From Desnuesiella massiliensis (GTDB lineage Bacteria; Bacillota; Clostridia; Clostridiales; Clostridiaceae), in NCBI RefSeq assembly GCF_001403615.1, contig NZ_LN879455.1, forward strand, positions 814,340 to 878,339: 64,000 nt of DNA. The letters run 5' to 3'. This document shows, in pieces, positions 33,499-43,092 of the stretch. The notes beneath the pieces are model-generated. The model was not told where the DNA came from, did not search any database, and saw nothing but the letters and a program-made list of their open reading frames with translations. How positions within the stretch are numbered: the first letter of the stretch is position 1; each line of letters begins with the position of its first letter. The position numbers and the translations under genes were made by a program.

Positions 33499-34461
33499 AT
33501 GAAGCAATATATAGTTAGAAGACTTTTGCAAATGGTACCCGTTTTGATAGGAGTATCGATATTGCTATTTACTGTTTTTGCTATGGCTCCAGGAGATGCT
33601 ATAGATAGCATGGGGCTTGAAAGAGTTTCAGCAGAGAGAAAAGCTGAATTAAGAAGAATGTATGGATTAGAAGGACCTATACACATAAGGTACATAAATT
33701 GGGTTAAAAAAGCCGTTCAATTTGATTTTGGAAATTCTATAAAACACGCTCAACCAGTTTCACAAGTTATAAATTCCTTTGTATGGAATTCCTTTATGTT
33801 ATCTTTAACATCATTTATACTTAGTGTATTGATAGCGGTACCCATTGGAGTTATGTCGGCTACTAAGCAGTACTCCGGATTTGATAAATTTTTTACCGTA
33901 TTTGCTCTTTTAGGAATTTCAGTACCTTCCTTTTTCTTTGGAATGGTATTAATTAAAATTTTTGCAGTAGATTTGAAATTATTTCCTGTATCAGGTATGA
34001 TTACTTCAGGAGTTAAGTATACAGGCTTTGCACATGTGTTAGATGTTTTGAAGCATATGTTTTTACCTTTGATAGTATTGACATTAAGTAGTGTTGCATC
34101 ATTAATGAGATATACAAGAACTAGTATGTTAGAGGTTATAAGACAGGACTATATAAGGACTGCTAGATCCAAGGGATTAAAAGAAAAGGTGGTTATATAT
34201 AAACATGCCTTAAGAAATGGTCTTATACCTGTTATAACTATATTAGGGATGCACTTACCAGCCTTATTTGGAGGAGCTATAATCACAGAACAAATATTCG
34301 TATGGCCAGGTATAGGTAAAGTGGCTTTAGAGGCTATTCAGGCAAGAGATTATCCTCTGCTAATGGGATTTGAAATGCTCCTTGCGATTTTAACATTGCT
34401 TGGAAATTTAATAGCGGACATTACGTATTCATTTGTAGATCCAAGGATTAGGTTAAAATAG
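33499..34461 (+). CDS. oppB: Oligopeptide ABC transporter permease OppB
   Basis: Membrane channel subunit of 320 aa. The ATG at 33499 follows GGGGGA; an in-frame ATG six codons upstream overlaps the ribosome site. It has the OppB start (YIVRRLLQMVPVLIGVSILLF), about six helices, and the EAA loop RTARSKGLKEKVVIYKHALRNGLIPVIT that contacts the ATPases. The end FVDPRIRLK is typical of the family. Confidence 0.95.
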   Translation: MKQYIVRRLLQMVPVLIGVSILLFTVFAMAPGDAIDSMGLERVSAERKAELRRMYGLEGPIHIRYINWVKKAVQFDFGNSIKHAQPVSQVINSFVWNSFMLSLTSFILSVLIAVPIGVMSATKQYSGFDKFFTVFALLGISVPSFFFGMVLIKIFAVDLKLFPVSGMITSGVKYTGFAHVLDVLKHMFLPLIVLTLSSVASLMRYTRTSMLEVIRQDYIRTARSKGLKEKVVIYKHALRNGLIPVITILGMHLPALFGGAIITEQIFVWPGIGKVALEAIQARDYPLLMGFEMLLAILTLLGNLIADITYSFVDPRIRLK

Positions 34462-34473
34462 GAGGGTAAGAAT

Positions 34474-35391
34474 ATGGCGGAAGTTAAAGTCAACGTTCAA
34501 CAGAATGATAAAAAGGAAAAGATAGAGACACCTCTTAAAATAATTTGGAAAAGATTAAAAAAGAATAAATTAGCTGTTGGTGGGTTAATTTTATTATTAT
34601 CAATAATTTTAGTTTGTATAATAGGACCCTTTTTAACAGGGTATACCAATGCTGATATGGATTATGTAAATGCTAATATGCCGCCTTCAGCAAAGAACTT
34701 TTTAGGTACGGATTTGCTAGGAAGGGACGTACTAACTAGAGTATTATTAGCAGGCAGGATATCCATATTTGTAGGAGTTGCTGCAGTTTTAATACAGGTA
34801 ATAGTAGGGACTACTCTAGGTGTAATGGCAGGATATTATGGTGGAATTGTAGATTCAATCATAATGAGAATAGTAGACGTATTTATGAGTATACCAAGTC
34901 TTCCTCTATTAATAATATTTGCAGCAGTGCTATCGGACATGAAATTTCCTCCACAATATAGAATATTTGTGGTTATGTTTGTAATAGGTTTGTTAAGCTG
35001 GCCAGGGCTCTGTCGTATGATAAGAGGGCAAGTATTGGCTTTACGGGAACAAGAATTTATGCAAGCAGCAGAAGCTCTGGGATTAACCGATAAAAGAAAG
35101 ATGTTTAAACATCTTTTACCAAACACTGTCCCAATTATAATAGTATCTGCTACTCTAAGTCTAGGAGGAACAATACTTTCAGAATCTACTTTGAGCTTCT
35201 TAGGGCTAGGCGTTATGCCACCAACACCATCTTGGGGGAATATGATACAATCTGTTTATGATTTGTATAATATTCAATATAGGCCATGGTTATGGATGCC
35301 ACCAGGAATACTTATATTCTTAACGGTTATGTCTATAAATTTATTTGGTGATGGATTGAGAGATGCAATAGATCCTAAGTTAAAGAAGTAA
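34474..35391 (+). CDS. oppC: Oligopeptide ABC transporter permease OppC
   Basis: Second channel subunit, 305 aa. A cytoplasmic N-terminal extension (about 40 residues, lysine-rich) precedes the first helix. The family motif GTDLLGRDVLTRVLLAGRISIFVG and the EAA loop (QAAEALGLTDKRKMFKHLLPNTVPIIIV) are present. The end is INLFGDGLRDAIDPKLKK. It starts 12 bp after oppB. Confidence 0.95.
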   Translation: MAEVKVNVQQNDKKEKIETPLKIIWKRLKKNKLAVGGLILLLSIILVCIIGPFLTGYTNADMDYVNANMPPSAKNFLGTDLLGRDVLTRVLLAGRISIFVGVAAVLIQVIVGTTLGVMAGYYGGIVDSIIMRIVDVFMSIPSLPLLIIFAAVLSDMKFPPQYRIFVVMFVIGLLSWPGLCRMIRGQVLALREQEFMQAAEALGLTDKRKMFKHLLPNTVPIIIVSATLSLGGTILSESTLSFLGLGVMPPTPSWGNMIQSVYDLYNIQYRPWLWMPPGILIFLTVMSINLFGDGLRDAIDPKLKK

Positions 35392-35406
35392 GAAGGAGGT
35401 ACTGTT

Positions 35407-36384
35407 ATGGCAAAGGACTTAGTTGAATTTAGAAATCTAAAGACTTACTTCTATACTGAAGATGGAATAGTTAAAGCAGTAAATGATGTAAGTTTTAAAA
35501 TAAAAGAAGGACAAACAGTAGGGGTGGTTGGAGAATCAGGTTGCGGAAAATCTGTTACTTCAATGTCTCTTATGAGACTTATTCCAAATCCGCCAGGAAA
35601 AATAGTAGATGGAGATATTTTATTCGAAGGAAAAAGCGTAATATCTCTAACAGAAGATGAGATGAGAGAGATAAGAGGTAATAAGATATCTGTTATTTTT
35701 CAAGAGCCTATGACCTCATTAAACCCTGTATTTACTGTTGGAAGCCAAATATCTGAAGCGGTTATTCTTCATCAAAAGTTAAGTAAAGAGGAAGCAAGAA
35801 AAAAAGCTATAGAGATGCTTAAATTAGTGGGAATTCCGAGAGCGGAAGAAATAGTAGATGCTTTTCCCCATGAATTAAGTGGAGGTATGAGACAAAGAGT
35901 AATGATAGCTATGGCTCTTTCTTGTAATCCAAAACTCTTAATCGCAGATGAACCTACTACTGCTCTTGACGTTACAATACAAGCTCAAATACTAGATTTA
36001 ATGAGAAATATTAAAGATAAATTAAATACATCTATAATGCTTATAACTCATGATTTAGGAGTTATAGCAGAGATGGCTGATTATGTGGTGGTTATGTATG
36101 CAGGGAAGGTTGTAGAAGAAGCTCCTGTAGAAGAATTATTTGAAAATCCTATGCATCCATATACCATAGGGTTATTAAAATCTAAACCTGGTATGAATAC
36201 CAAAGATAAGAGATTGTATTCAATACCTGGTCAAGTACCCAATCCAATAGGTATGCCTGATAATTGTTACTTCTGTGAAAGATGCGAAAAATCTATAGAA
36301 ATATGCAAAAAGAATATACCAGAGTTAAAAGAAATTAAGCCAGGACATAAAGTTGCATGTTGGCTTTATGAGGAGGGAAAATAG
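35407..36384 (+). CDS. oppD: Oligopeptide ABC transporter ATPase OppD
   Basis: One of two ATPases that power uptake; 325 aa. Walker A GESGCGKS (near 45), Q-loop IFQEPMTSLNP, ABC signature LSGGMRQRV, Walker B LLIADEPTTALD and switch His in LITHDLGV. The C-terminal oligopeptide extension has four Cys typical of a [4Fe-4S]-like site (CYFCERCEKSIEIC). AAGGAGG precedes the ATG, and the stop abuts the oppF start. Confidence 0.95.
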   Translation: MAKDLVEFRNLKTYFYTEDGIVKAVNDVSFKIKEGQTVGVVGESGCGKSVTSMSLMRLIPNPPGKIVDGDILFEGKSVISLTEDEMREIRGNKISVIFQEPMTSLNPVFTVGSQISEAVILHQKLSKEEARKKAIEMLKLVGIPRAEEIVDAFPHELSGGMRQRVMIAMALSCNPKLLIADEPTTALDVTIQAQILDLMRNIKDKLNTSIMLITHDLGVIAEMADYVVVMYAGKVVEEAPVEELFENPMHPYTIGLLKSKPGMNTKDKRLYSIPGQVPNPIGMPDNCYFCERCEKSIEICKKNIPELKEIKPGHKVACWLYEEGK

Positions 36385-37353
36385 ATGTCAGAAGCAATTT
36401 TAAAAGTAGAGAATCTTAAAAAGTACTTTCCCATAAAGGCAGGAGTATTACAGAAAACCGTTGGACATGTAAAGGCTGTGGATGATGTATCCTTCGAAAT
36501 AAAGAAAGGTGAGACCTTAGGCTTGGTTGGCGAATCTGGTTGTGGTAAGAGTACCACAGGTAGAACTATACTTAGGCTATTAGAGAAAACTGAAGGAAAA
36601 GTAATATACAAAGGTAAAGATTTGCACACATTAAAAAAAGAAGAGCTTAGAAAGCTTAGACCTGAAATGCAAATCATATTTCAAGATCCCTATAGTTCTC
36701 TAAATCCTAGAATGACTATAGGAGAAATTATAGGTGAAGCCTTGCTTCAACATGGATTAGCTACTAAAGAGAACTATAGTGATAAGGTTATTGAAGTAAT
36801 GAAGATATGTGGGCTTGCATCTTATCATATAAGAAGATATCCTCATGAATTTTCAGGAGGGCAAAGACAAAGAATTGGTATAGCTAGAGCACTTGTATTA
36901 AATCCTGAGTTTATAGTAGCTGATGAACCAGTTTCTGCTCTAGATGTTTCTATACAATCACAAATTATAAACTTGTTAATGGAATCACAGGAGAAGTTTG
37001 GTTTTTCATATTTGTTTATATCTCATGATTTAAGCGTTGTAAGACACATATCCCATAGAGTTGGAGTAATGTACTTAGGATCCCTTATAGAGTTAGCACC
37101 TAAGAATGAATTATATGATAATCCTTTGCATCCATACACTAAGGCGCTACTTTCAGCGGTTCCTTTACCAGACCCAAAATTAAAGAGGAATAGAATAATA
37201 TTAAAAGGGGATATACCAAGTCCGGCAAATCCTCCTTCTGGATGTAAGTTCCATACTAGGTGTCCTTATGCTATGGAGATTTGTTCTAAAGATATACCTG
37301 TATATAAAAATGTAGGAAATGAACATTTTGTGGCTTGTCATTTAGTTAAGTGA
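36385..37353 (+). CDS. oppF: Oligopeptide ABC transporter ATPase OppF
   Basis: Partner ATPase of 322 aa. Walker A GESGCGKSTTGR, Q-loop IFQDPYSSLNPRMTI, signature FSGGQRQRIGIARAL, Walker B FIVADEPVSALDVS and switch SHDLSVV. C-terminal extension with CKFHTRCPYAMEIC. The ATG follows the oppD stop directly, so the two are translationally coupled. Last gene of the operon. Confidence 0.95.
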   Translation: MSEAILKVENLKKYFPIKAGVLQKTVGHVKAVDDVSFEIKKGETLGLVGESGCGKSTTGRTILRLLEKTEGKVIYKGKDLHTLKKEELRKLRPEMQIIFQDPYSSLNPRMTIGEIIGEALLQHGLATKENYSDKVIEVMKICGLASYHIRRYPHEFSGGQRQRIGIARALVLNPEFIVADEPVSALDVSIQSQIINLLMESQEKFGFSYLFISHDLSVVRHISHRVGVMYLGSLIELAPKNELYDNPLHPYTKALLSAVPLPDPKLKRNRIILKGDIPSPANPPSGCKFHTRCPYAMEICSKDIPVYKNVGNEHFVACHLVK

Positions 37354-37368
37354 TTATAAAATGATAAG

Positions 37369-37401
37369 AAGCACCTGAATTAAAATATTCAGGTGCTTTT
37401 A
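37369..37401 (+). terminator. Terminator of oppABCDF
   Basis: Perfect 12-bp stem AAGCACCTGAAT / ATTCAGGTGCTT, 5-base loop, then TTATAG. Confidence 0.88.
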
Positions 37402-37466
37402 TAGTCATGTGTAATTTTATATGTTAAAATATTTATTATATTAAATCTTCTCTAGGAGGATAAAAA

Positions 37467-37715
37467 ATGTTTTTTAATAAGAAAAATAATGATTTAGAAA
37501 ATTTAAGATTTAGATATGATGATGAATTAGAGGATAAGGAAAAAATAGAACTTAAACACAATAAAAGTAAAAGTAGTAAAGAAAAAATTCCTTTTAAAGA
37601 TATATTTGCTATGATAATCGCTCAGTATGCTATAATGATTCCGATTATGTTAGGGGCCTGTGTAGTATTTGGATTGCTTTTATTTATTATTGTAAAAGTA
37701 TTGATGAGAGGATAA
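37467..37715 (+). CDS. Small single-pass membrane protein, unknown
   Basis: 82 aa. The first 48 residues are hydrophilic and very charged (FRYDDELEDKEKIELKHNKSKSSKEK). One long hydrophobic segment follows (IFAMIIAQYAIMIPIMLGACVVFGLLLFIIVKV). A CTAGGAGG site before the ATG supports it as real. It stands alone between oppF and pgi. No family recognised. Confidence 0.7.
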   Translation: MFFNKKNNDLENLRFRYDDELEDKEKIELKHNKSKSSKEKIPFKDIFAMIIAQYAIMIPIMLGACVVFGLLLFIIVKVLMRG

Positions 37716-37862
37716 ATTATATTACCCTACAAAATTGTAGATATATTTTTAGGTATATGACAAATTATATATAATACCTTGATTTATTAATTTACATAGA
37801 ATAAAATTTCATTTAGTAGAAAAATTATAATAGTAGGAATATTAGTTAATGGAGGTATAGAA

Positions 37863-39221
37863 ATGGAAAGAAAAATAACACTAGATTTAAGCAAGGTATC
37901 AGCTTATGTATCACAGCATGAAATAGAGTATATGCAGCCTATGGTTTCTGCTGCTCATGAAATGCTACATAGTAAAACTGGAGCCGGAAATGATTTTTTA
38001 GGATGGGTTAACCTGCCAGTTAATTATGATAAAGAGGAATTTGCTAGAATAGAAAAAGCAGCAGAAAAAATAAAAGCTGATTCTGATGCTCTGATAGTTA
38101 TAGGCATTGGGGGTTCCTATTTAGGTGCTAGAGCAGCTATAGAGATGTTAAACCATAATTTCTACAATGTTTTATCTAAAGAAAGCAGAAAAACTCCAGC
38201 AGTATTCTATGTTGGAAATAATATAAGCTCAACCTATATGTCCGATTTATTAGAAGCTATAGAAGGCATGGACATTTCCGTAAATGTTATATCTAAATCA
38301 GGCACCACTACAGAGCCAGCTATAGCCTTTAGAATTTTTAAAGATTATATGGAAAAGAAATATGGGAAAGAGGGAGCTAAGGAAAGGATCTATGCTACTA
38401 CAGATAAATCAAAGGGAGCTTTAAAATCCTTAGCAGATAGTGAAGGTTATGAAACCTTTGTGATTCCAGATGATGTTGGAGGCAGATTCTCAGTACTAAC
38501 CGCGGTGGGCTTGCTTCCTATAGCTGTATCAGGAGTAAATATAGAAGAGATGATGCAGGGAGCAGCAGCAGCTAGAGAAAAGTTCATGATTTCAGAATTA
38601 GAAGATAATGATTGCTATAAATATGCTGTGGTTAGAAATGCTTTATATAGAAAGGGTAAAACTACAGAAATAATGGTTAATTATGAGCCTTGTTTACATT
38701 ATTTTGGAGAATGGTGGAAGCAATTATATGGAGAAAGTGAAGGTAAAGATGGTAAAGGTATATTCCCAGCAGCAGTAGACTTTTCTACAGATCTTCACTC
38801 CATGGGACAATATATTCAAGAGGGAATGAGAAACATATTTGAAACAGTAATTAATGTTGATAAGGCAAGAAAAGAAATAGTACTGAAGGAAAGTGAAGAA
38901 AATGTAGATGGATTAAACTTCCTTGCAGGAAAAACCATGGATTTTGTTAATAAAAAAGCCTTTCAAGGAACTGTATTAGCTCATAATGATGGAATGGTTC
39001 CAAACATTATTTTAAATATACCAGAATTAACAGCTTATTACTTTGGTTATATGGTTTACTTCTTTGAAAAAGCTTGTGGAATTAGTGGTTACTTGTTAGG
39101 AGTAAATCCCTTTGATCAACCTGGAGTGGAAGCATATAAAAAGAATATGTTTGCACTACTTGGAAAACCAGGCTTTGAAAAGTTAAAAGCTGAATTAGAA
39201 AGCAAATTTAATAATCAATAG
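37863..39221 (+). CDS. pgi: Glucose-6-phosphate isomerase
   Basis: Interconverts glucose-6-phosphate and fructose-6-phosphate in glycolysis. 452 aa, the shorter Firmicute form. Signatures: VIGIGGSYLGARAAIEML, ISKSGTTTEPAIAFR, the active-site block PDDVGGRFSVLTAVGLLPIA, and NPFDQPGVEAYKKNMFALLGKPG. GGAGG precedes the ATG. The next gene starts one base after its stop. Confidence 0.97.
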   Translation: MERKITLDLSKVSAYVSQHEIEYMQPMVSAAHEMLHSKTGAGNDFLGWVNLPVNYDKEEFARIEKAAEKIKADSDALIVIGIGGSYLGARAAIEMLNHNFYNVLSKESRKTPAVFYVGNNISSTYMSDLLEAIEGMDISVNVISKSGTTTEPAIAFRIFKDYMEKKYGKEGAKERIYATTDKSKGALKSLADSEGYETFVIPDDVGGRFSVLTAVGLLPIAVSGVNIEEMMQGAAAAREKFMISELEDNDCYKYAVVRNALYRKGKTTEIMVNYEPCLHYFGEWWKQLYGESEGKDGKGIFPAAVDFSTDLHSMGQYIQEGMRNIFETVINVDKARKEIVLKESEENVDGLNFLAGKTMDFVNKKAFQGTVLAHNDGMVPNIILNIPELTAYYFGYMVYFFEKACGISGYLLGVNPFDQPGVEAYKKNMFALLGKPGFEKLKAELESKFNNQ

Positions 39222-39222
39222 T

Positions 39223-39660
39223 ATGAGAATATTAGTAGATGCAGATGCATGCCCTTCGCGTAATATAATTGAAGACTTATCTAAGGAATATGGCATTGAA
39301 CTTCATATGTATTGTGACTTTAATCATGTTATTAGAAGTGATTATGGAGAAGTACATATAGTAGAAAGTGGATATCAAAGTGTGGATATGGTGCTTTTTA
39401 ATAGTTGCAAGGAAAGCGATATTGTAGTAACCGGTGACTTTGGAGTAGCAGCTATGGTTTTGGGAAAAAAAGCCTATGCCATAAGTCCTAAAGGATATAT
39501 TTTTAGCGATAATAATATTGATAAGTTATTATTTGAAAGACATATATCTCAGAAAGTAAGGAAGGGCGGAGGAAAAACCACCAATCCTAAAAAAAGAACT
39601 TTAGAAGATGATAATAGATTACAAGAAGGCTTGCTTAAATTAATAAAAAGATTATTATAA
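39223..39660 (+). CDS. yqxD: UPF0178 (YaiI/YqxD, DUF188) family protein
   Basis: 145 aa, full length. The family blocks are MRILVDADACPS at the start, FNHVIRSDYGEVHIVESGYQSVDM, DIVVTGDFGVAAMVLGKKAYAISPKGYIF, and RKGGGKTTNPKKRTLEDDNR near the end. The conserved aspartates suggest a PIN-like nuclease fold, but the function is not established. It starts one base after the pgi stop without a clear ribosome site, so it probably relies on coupling. Confidence 0.9.
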   Translation: MRILVDADACPSRNIIEDLSKEYGIELHMYCDFNHVIRSDYGEVHIVESGYQSVDMVLFNSCKESDIVVTGDFGVAAMVLGKKAYAISPKGYIFSDNNIDKLLFERHISQKVRKGGGKTTNPKKRTLEDDNRLQEGLLKLIKRLL

Positions 39661-39724
39661 AAGGCCCTTTAGCCAAGGTGAGAGCTTTAAGCTTCTCATG
39701 TATAGATATACATCTTTAACTATT

Positions 39725-39780
39725 AACTTATACATGCTCAATAATGGGTTGAAGGCATCATTTTGGAACATGTATAAGTT
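39725..39780. repeat. Palindromic repeat, family 2, copy 1
   Basis: Perfect 12-bp arms AACTTATACATG (39725-39736) and CATGTATAAGTT (39769-39780), with core CAATAATGGGTTGAAGGCATCA. It is wrapped by a second, imperfect pair: AAGGCCCTTTAGCC (39661) and AAGCTTAAGGACCTTT (39807). It fills the space between yqxD and a convergent small ORF. Relatives are at 52001, 56491 and 59594. Confidence 0.65.
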
Positions 39781-39829
39781 TAGTTTCTATAATGTTTATC
39801 TATAAGCTTAAGGACCTTTAAATTTTTGA

Positions 39830-40015
39830 TTAATCTCCCGGTTTATAACCTTTTATATGGGGCGCCTCTCTTGGAATTTCAGGAAATATAATTCCTTTAT
39901 CAAGTTTTTCGATAAAGGGAAAACCATTAACACTTCCTACATATAAATCAGAAGCATTAGGATATAAAGGATCTGAGTTATTTTCAATATAATTTTCTAA
40001 TTTAGTTTTCTTCAT
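39830..40015 (-). CDS. Small hypothetical protein (61 aa)
   Basis: Hydrophilic, no membrane segment; starts MKKTKLENYIENNSDPLYPN and ends EAPHIKGYKPGD. An AAAGGAGG site seven bases before the ATG makes it credible. It is convergent with yqxD, and its upstream side borders the palindromic element at 40065. No family recognised. Confidence 0.65.
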   Translation of the reverse strand: MKKTKLENYIENNSDPLYPNASDLYVGSVNGFPFIEKLDKGIIFPEIPREAPHIKGYKPGD

Positions 40016-40064
40016 AGTGCCACCTCCTTTATTATTATTCTTTCCTTATTTACACATTTATATA

Positions 40065-40202
40065 AGGCATCTCCAAAAAAATAACTAGTCAGTCTACTCG
40101 TCTATTTTGCGTAATACTACGTCCACTATTAATGGAACCTGTGTCCTTGTCTTACGCAAAATATACGACCCATCTTTGACTAGTTATTTTTTTACGATGC
40201 CT
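40065..40202. repeat. MITE-like palindromic element, full-length copy A (138 bp)
   Basis: Ends AGGCAT / ATGCCT. Inside them A-tract plus ATAACTAGTCA pairs with TGACTAGTTAT plus T-tract, and a second inverted pair TATTTTGCGTAA / TTACGCAAAATA follows. It is almost identical to the reverse complement of 48878-49014: I count three differences (one A-tract indel, two substitutions). No ORF inside. T-runs at both ends could terminate transcription in both directions. No clear target duplication. Confidence 0.85.
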
Positions 40203-40312
40203 AATCCTACTTCATGAATATATAGAAAATTTAAAATACTCTTGTTGGAATGAAGGCGGATATAGTATAATAAAGATTAAAGGAATTATTTTACAGAGGA
40301 GAGAAGATAAAC

Positions 40313-42331
40313 ATGAACGAAGTGCTGATAAAGTTTAGCTTAGAAAGTCCTCAAGAAAAAAAAGAAGAAATACAAATTTCAATAGTAAATGAAATAAATG
40401 AAAAGTTGCTTTATAAATTCATAGTAGGATTGGACGGGGTATGGACTACTTTAAAAGATTTTACTGAAGAAACTAAGGTGTTATGGGAACCAGAAAAAGA
40501 CGGGAAATACATAATAATGGTACAAGCTAAAACTGAAAATAGTTCTAGAGCTTTTGACTATATTTCTAGAGCAGACTATATAATAGGAAGTATTGAAGAG
40601 AAGCTTATAGCTTTTATTAATATAAGTAAAAATAAAATTACTTTGGGGGATAAATTTAAGGTTTCTGTAGAAACGACTAAAATTCCATTAATGTTTAAAT
40701 ATTGGATAAAGGGCAAGGACGGATGGGAACTAATAAGGGACTATTCTCCTGAAAACACTGTTAACCTCACAGCTAATGAGATAGGAGCTCAGGAAATTCT
40801 AGTAGAGGTTAAAAACTTGGAGTCACAAAATAATTTTGATGATTTTGGTACTATTAAATTTAATGTAAATGAGTTTAAGCAGTTAGAAATTATAAATTTT
40901 AAGTGCTTATCCAATGAACTTTTGATAGAAGAAGAATTGATCTTCCAAGTAGAGTCTAAACATGAAGACAGCAGAATGGTATTATATAAGTTTGTAAAAA
41001 TTGACAGTAAGGGAATTACACGGTGTATACAGGATTATTCCACTAAGCGATTGGTGGGATATGTAGAAAAAGTACCCGGTGAATATAAATTGCTTTGTTT
41101 AGCTAAGGATATGTATTCAAATAAGCCTTTTGATGATAGAGCTGTCATAATATATAAGGTAGAACCCTATAGACCTATAATAATTAAAAGTTTCACTTCA
41201 GATTTAAGCTCTCCTCAGGTAATTGGAAGAACTGTAGCTTTAAAGGTTATTACAGAAGGCGGAAGAAGACTTTTATATAGATATAAAATTGAAGGGAATT
41301 TTGGAGAGGATTCTGGTTACATTAGGAACAGTACTTATAATTGGAAGACAAAGCACTCAGGCAGTTATAGAATTTCTGCTCTGGTAAAGGATGAAAGTTA
41401 TGAAGGAGAGTACGAGGTTATAAGCTCTATAGATTATGTGGTGGATGAGGAAAATTATATCCCAGTAAGAATAAAAGAAATACATTTAAATAAGCATAAA
41501 AACTATGTAAAAAATGAGCCAATAACTGTAACTGTAGAATCTGAAGGGGGATTAAGCCTAAAATATTGTTTTATAGTTTTGAAAAATGGAGCTGAGGTAG
41601 AAAGAATTGAATATGGTGATTGTAACTGGGTGAACTTCACTCCAGAGGAAGCTGGGGAATATGATTTTGAAGTTAGAGTTAAAGATAAGCTCTCTTCAAA
41701 GGAATATGATGTTCATTCGATTTTGCATTTTAAGGTAAGAGAGTATGTTCCCGCCACCATAGATTATGTGCTTTTGAATTCAAAAGAATATTATATGGTA
41801 GGCGATGACATTGGTTTAGAAATTGTTTCTAATAATACCCAAAACACATTGATAAAATATATACTCCATATTAATGGACATTTAGCGGAGGAAACAGAGT
41901 TTATAGCTAATAAGAAGTATATGTTCAATCCAAAATGTAGCGGTAAATATTCATTGCAGCTTCTAGCAAAAAGTAAGGATTCCAAGGAAGAGTACGATGA
42001 TAAAAAAGAGTTAAAGGTATATGTCCATGAATCTTTTCCAGTAACTAATACAAAAATAAAATGCGATAAAGCGAGTATTACTATAAATAAACCTGTAACT
42101 TTTACGATAAATAGTGAAGGGGGAAAAGATGTATGCTATGAAATATATTTGATGGAGCAAGGAGAATGGAGAAGAGTACAGGTCTATAGCAAGAAAAATT
42201 ATTATTCTTTTATTCCTTTTATGAAAGGATATTATAAGTTATTAGCATTAACTAAAAGCAGCTATAAAAAATGTGAATATGAAGATTATGCAATATTTGA
42301 ATTTGATATTGAAGAAAAAGATATACATTGA
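40313..42331 (+). CDS. Triple-tyrosine (Y_Y_Y) motif repeat protein
   Basis: 672 aa built of about seven repeats of roughly 95 residues, each ending in an aromatic/acidic signature: FDYISRADYII, FDDFGTIKFNV, FDDRAVIIYKV, YEVISSIDYVV, YDVHSILHFKV, YDDKKELKVYV, YEDYAIFEFDI. Each unit is a beta-sandwich like the Y_Y_Y domain of two-component sensors, including a W-x-P or similar position before a GKY/GEY turn. There is no signal peptide, membrane helix or output domain. Cell-surface or scaffold roles have been suggested for such proteins; the function is not known. It lies upstream of a lytic transglycosylase gene. Confidence 0.85.
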   Translation: MNEVLIKFSLESPQEKKEEIQISIVNEINEKLLYKFIVGLDGVWTTLKDFTEETKVLWEPEKDGKYIIMVQAKTENSSRAFDYISRADYIIGSIEEKLIAFINISKNKITLGDKFKVSVETTKIPLMFKYWIKGKDGWELIRDYSPENTVNLTANEIGAQEILVEVKNLESQNNFDDFGTIKFNVNEFKQLEIINFKCLSNELLIEEELIFQVESKHEDSRMVLYKFVKIDSKGITRCIQDYSTKRLVGYVEKVPGEYKLLCLAKDMYSNKPFDDRAVIIYKVEPYRPIIIKSFTSDLSSPQVIGRTVALKVITEGGRRLLYRYKIEGNFGEDSGYIRNSTYNWKTKHSGSYRISALVKDESYEGEYEVISSIDYVVDEENYIPVRIKEIHLNKHKNYVKNEPITVTVESEGGLSLKYCFIVLKNGAEVERIEYGDCNWVNFTPEEAGEYDFEVRVKDKLSSKEYDVHSILHFKVREYVPATIDYVLLNSKEYYMVGDDIGLEIVSNNTQNTLIKYILHINGHLAEETEFIANKKYMFNPKCSGKYSLQLLAKSKDSKEEYDDKKELKVYVHESFPVTNTKIKCDKASITINKPVTFTINSEGGKDVCYEIYLMEQGEWRRVQVYSKKNYYSFIPFMKGYYKLLALTKSSYKKCEYEDYAIFEFDIEEKDIH

Positions 42332-42391
42332 CAAGAGTCTTTATAAAATCTTAAAATGTATATGTACTTTAAATTTTTAGGTGGTGAGCTA

Positions 42392-43045
42392 ATGAAAATA
42401 GAAAAGCCGGAGCAATTGCTTCAGGTGCAATTGATGAGTCAAATATTAAAGAAAACTATGGGAAATTCGCCAGCTTTTGATTTGGTTATGGAAAGTATTT
42501 TTAAGGCTATGACAGAGGAAAATAGTAATATAAACCTTATGGGACTAGAAGCGGATTTAAATAAACTAGGCTATGGAAAAGGTGAACCTTTAACTAACAA
42601 TATAAAAAGCTATATACAGGAAGATATAAGCATAAATAATACCACTATAGAGCAAGCTATCGAAAGAGCATCTAATAAATATGGTGTAGATAAAAATTTA
42701 ATTAAAGCTCTTATAAAACAAGAATCTGATTTCAATCCTAATGCTAAGTCTTGGGCAGGAGCTATGGGAATCATGCAATTGATGCCTGAGAATGTTGAAG
42801 AAGCAGGAATTAGTAATCCTTATGATATTAATCAAAACATAGATGCCGGAACTAGAGAATTAAAGGGATATTTAATGAGGTACAAAAACTCAAAGGAGCT
42901 GGCTTTAGCAGCTTACAATGCTGGACCAGGCACCTTACAAAAAAGGGGTGTAACTACTAAAGAGGATATAGATAGGCTTCCTTTTGAGACGAGAAATCAT
43001 GTGAAAAAAGTTATGGAATATTATCAGAGATACAGTTCTAAATAG
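42392..43045 (+). CDS. Soluble lytic transglycosylase, SLT domain
   Basis: Cleaves peptidoglycan glycan strands. 217 aa from the ATG at 42392, after GGTGGTGAG. The first 95 residues are a helical, unassigned region. The SLT domain (about 100-215) has YGVDKNLIKALIKQESDFNPNAKS with the catalytic Glu, then GAMGIMQLMPENV and LALAAYNAGPGT. No signal peptide is visible; several clostridial relatives also lack one. Ends just before rsuA and may share a transcript with the repeat protein upstream. Confidence 0.9.
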   Translation: MKIEKPEQLLQVQLMSQILKKTMGNSPAFDLVMESIFKAMTEENSNINLMGLEADLNKLGYGKGEPLTNNIKSYIQEDISINNTTIEQAIERASNKYGVDKNLIKALIKQESDFNPNAKSWAGAMGIMQLMPENVEEAGISNPYDINQNIDAGTRELKGYLMRYKNSKELALAAYNAGPGTLQKRGVTTKEDIDRLPFETRNHVKKVMEYYQRYSSK

Positions 43046-43092
43046 GACTGTATTTTTATTCTAAATATTAAAAACGTAATGGAGTGATAATT

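Noticed and set aside
39661..39820. CRISPR-like repeats in the yqxD downstream region
   Set aside because: The repeats are inverted pairs, not regularly spaced direct repeats, and no cas genes are present anywhere in the window.
40060..40206. Target site duplication around the MITE-like elements
   Set aside because: Bases flanking the copies (TATA/AATC and AGTA/AAGG) show no convincing direct repeat, so transposition remains unproven.
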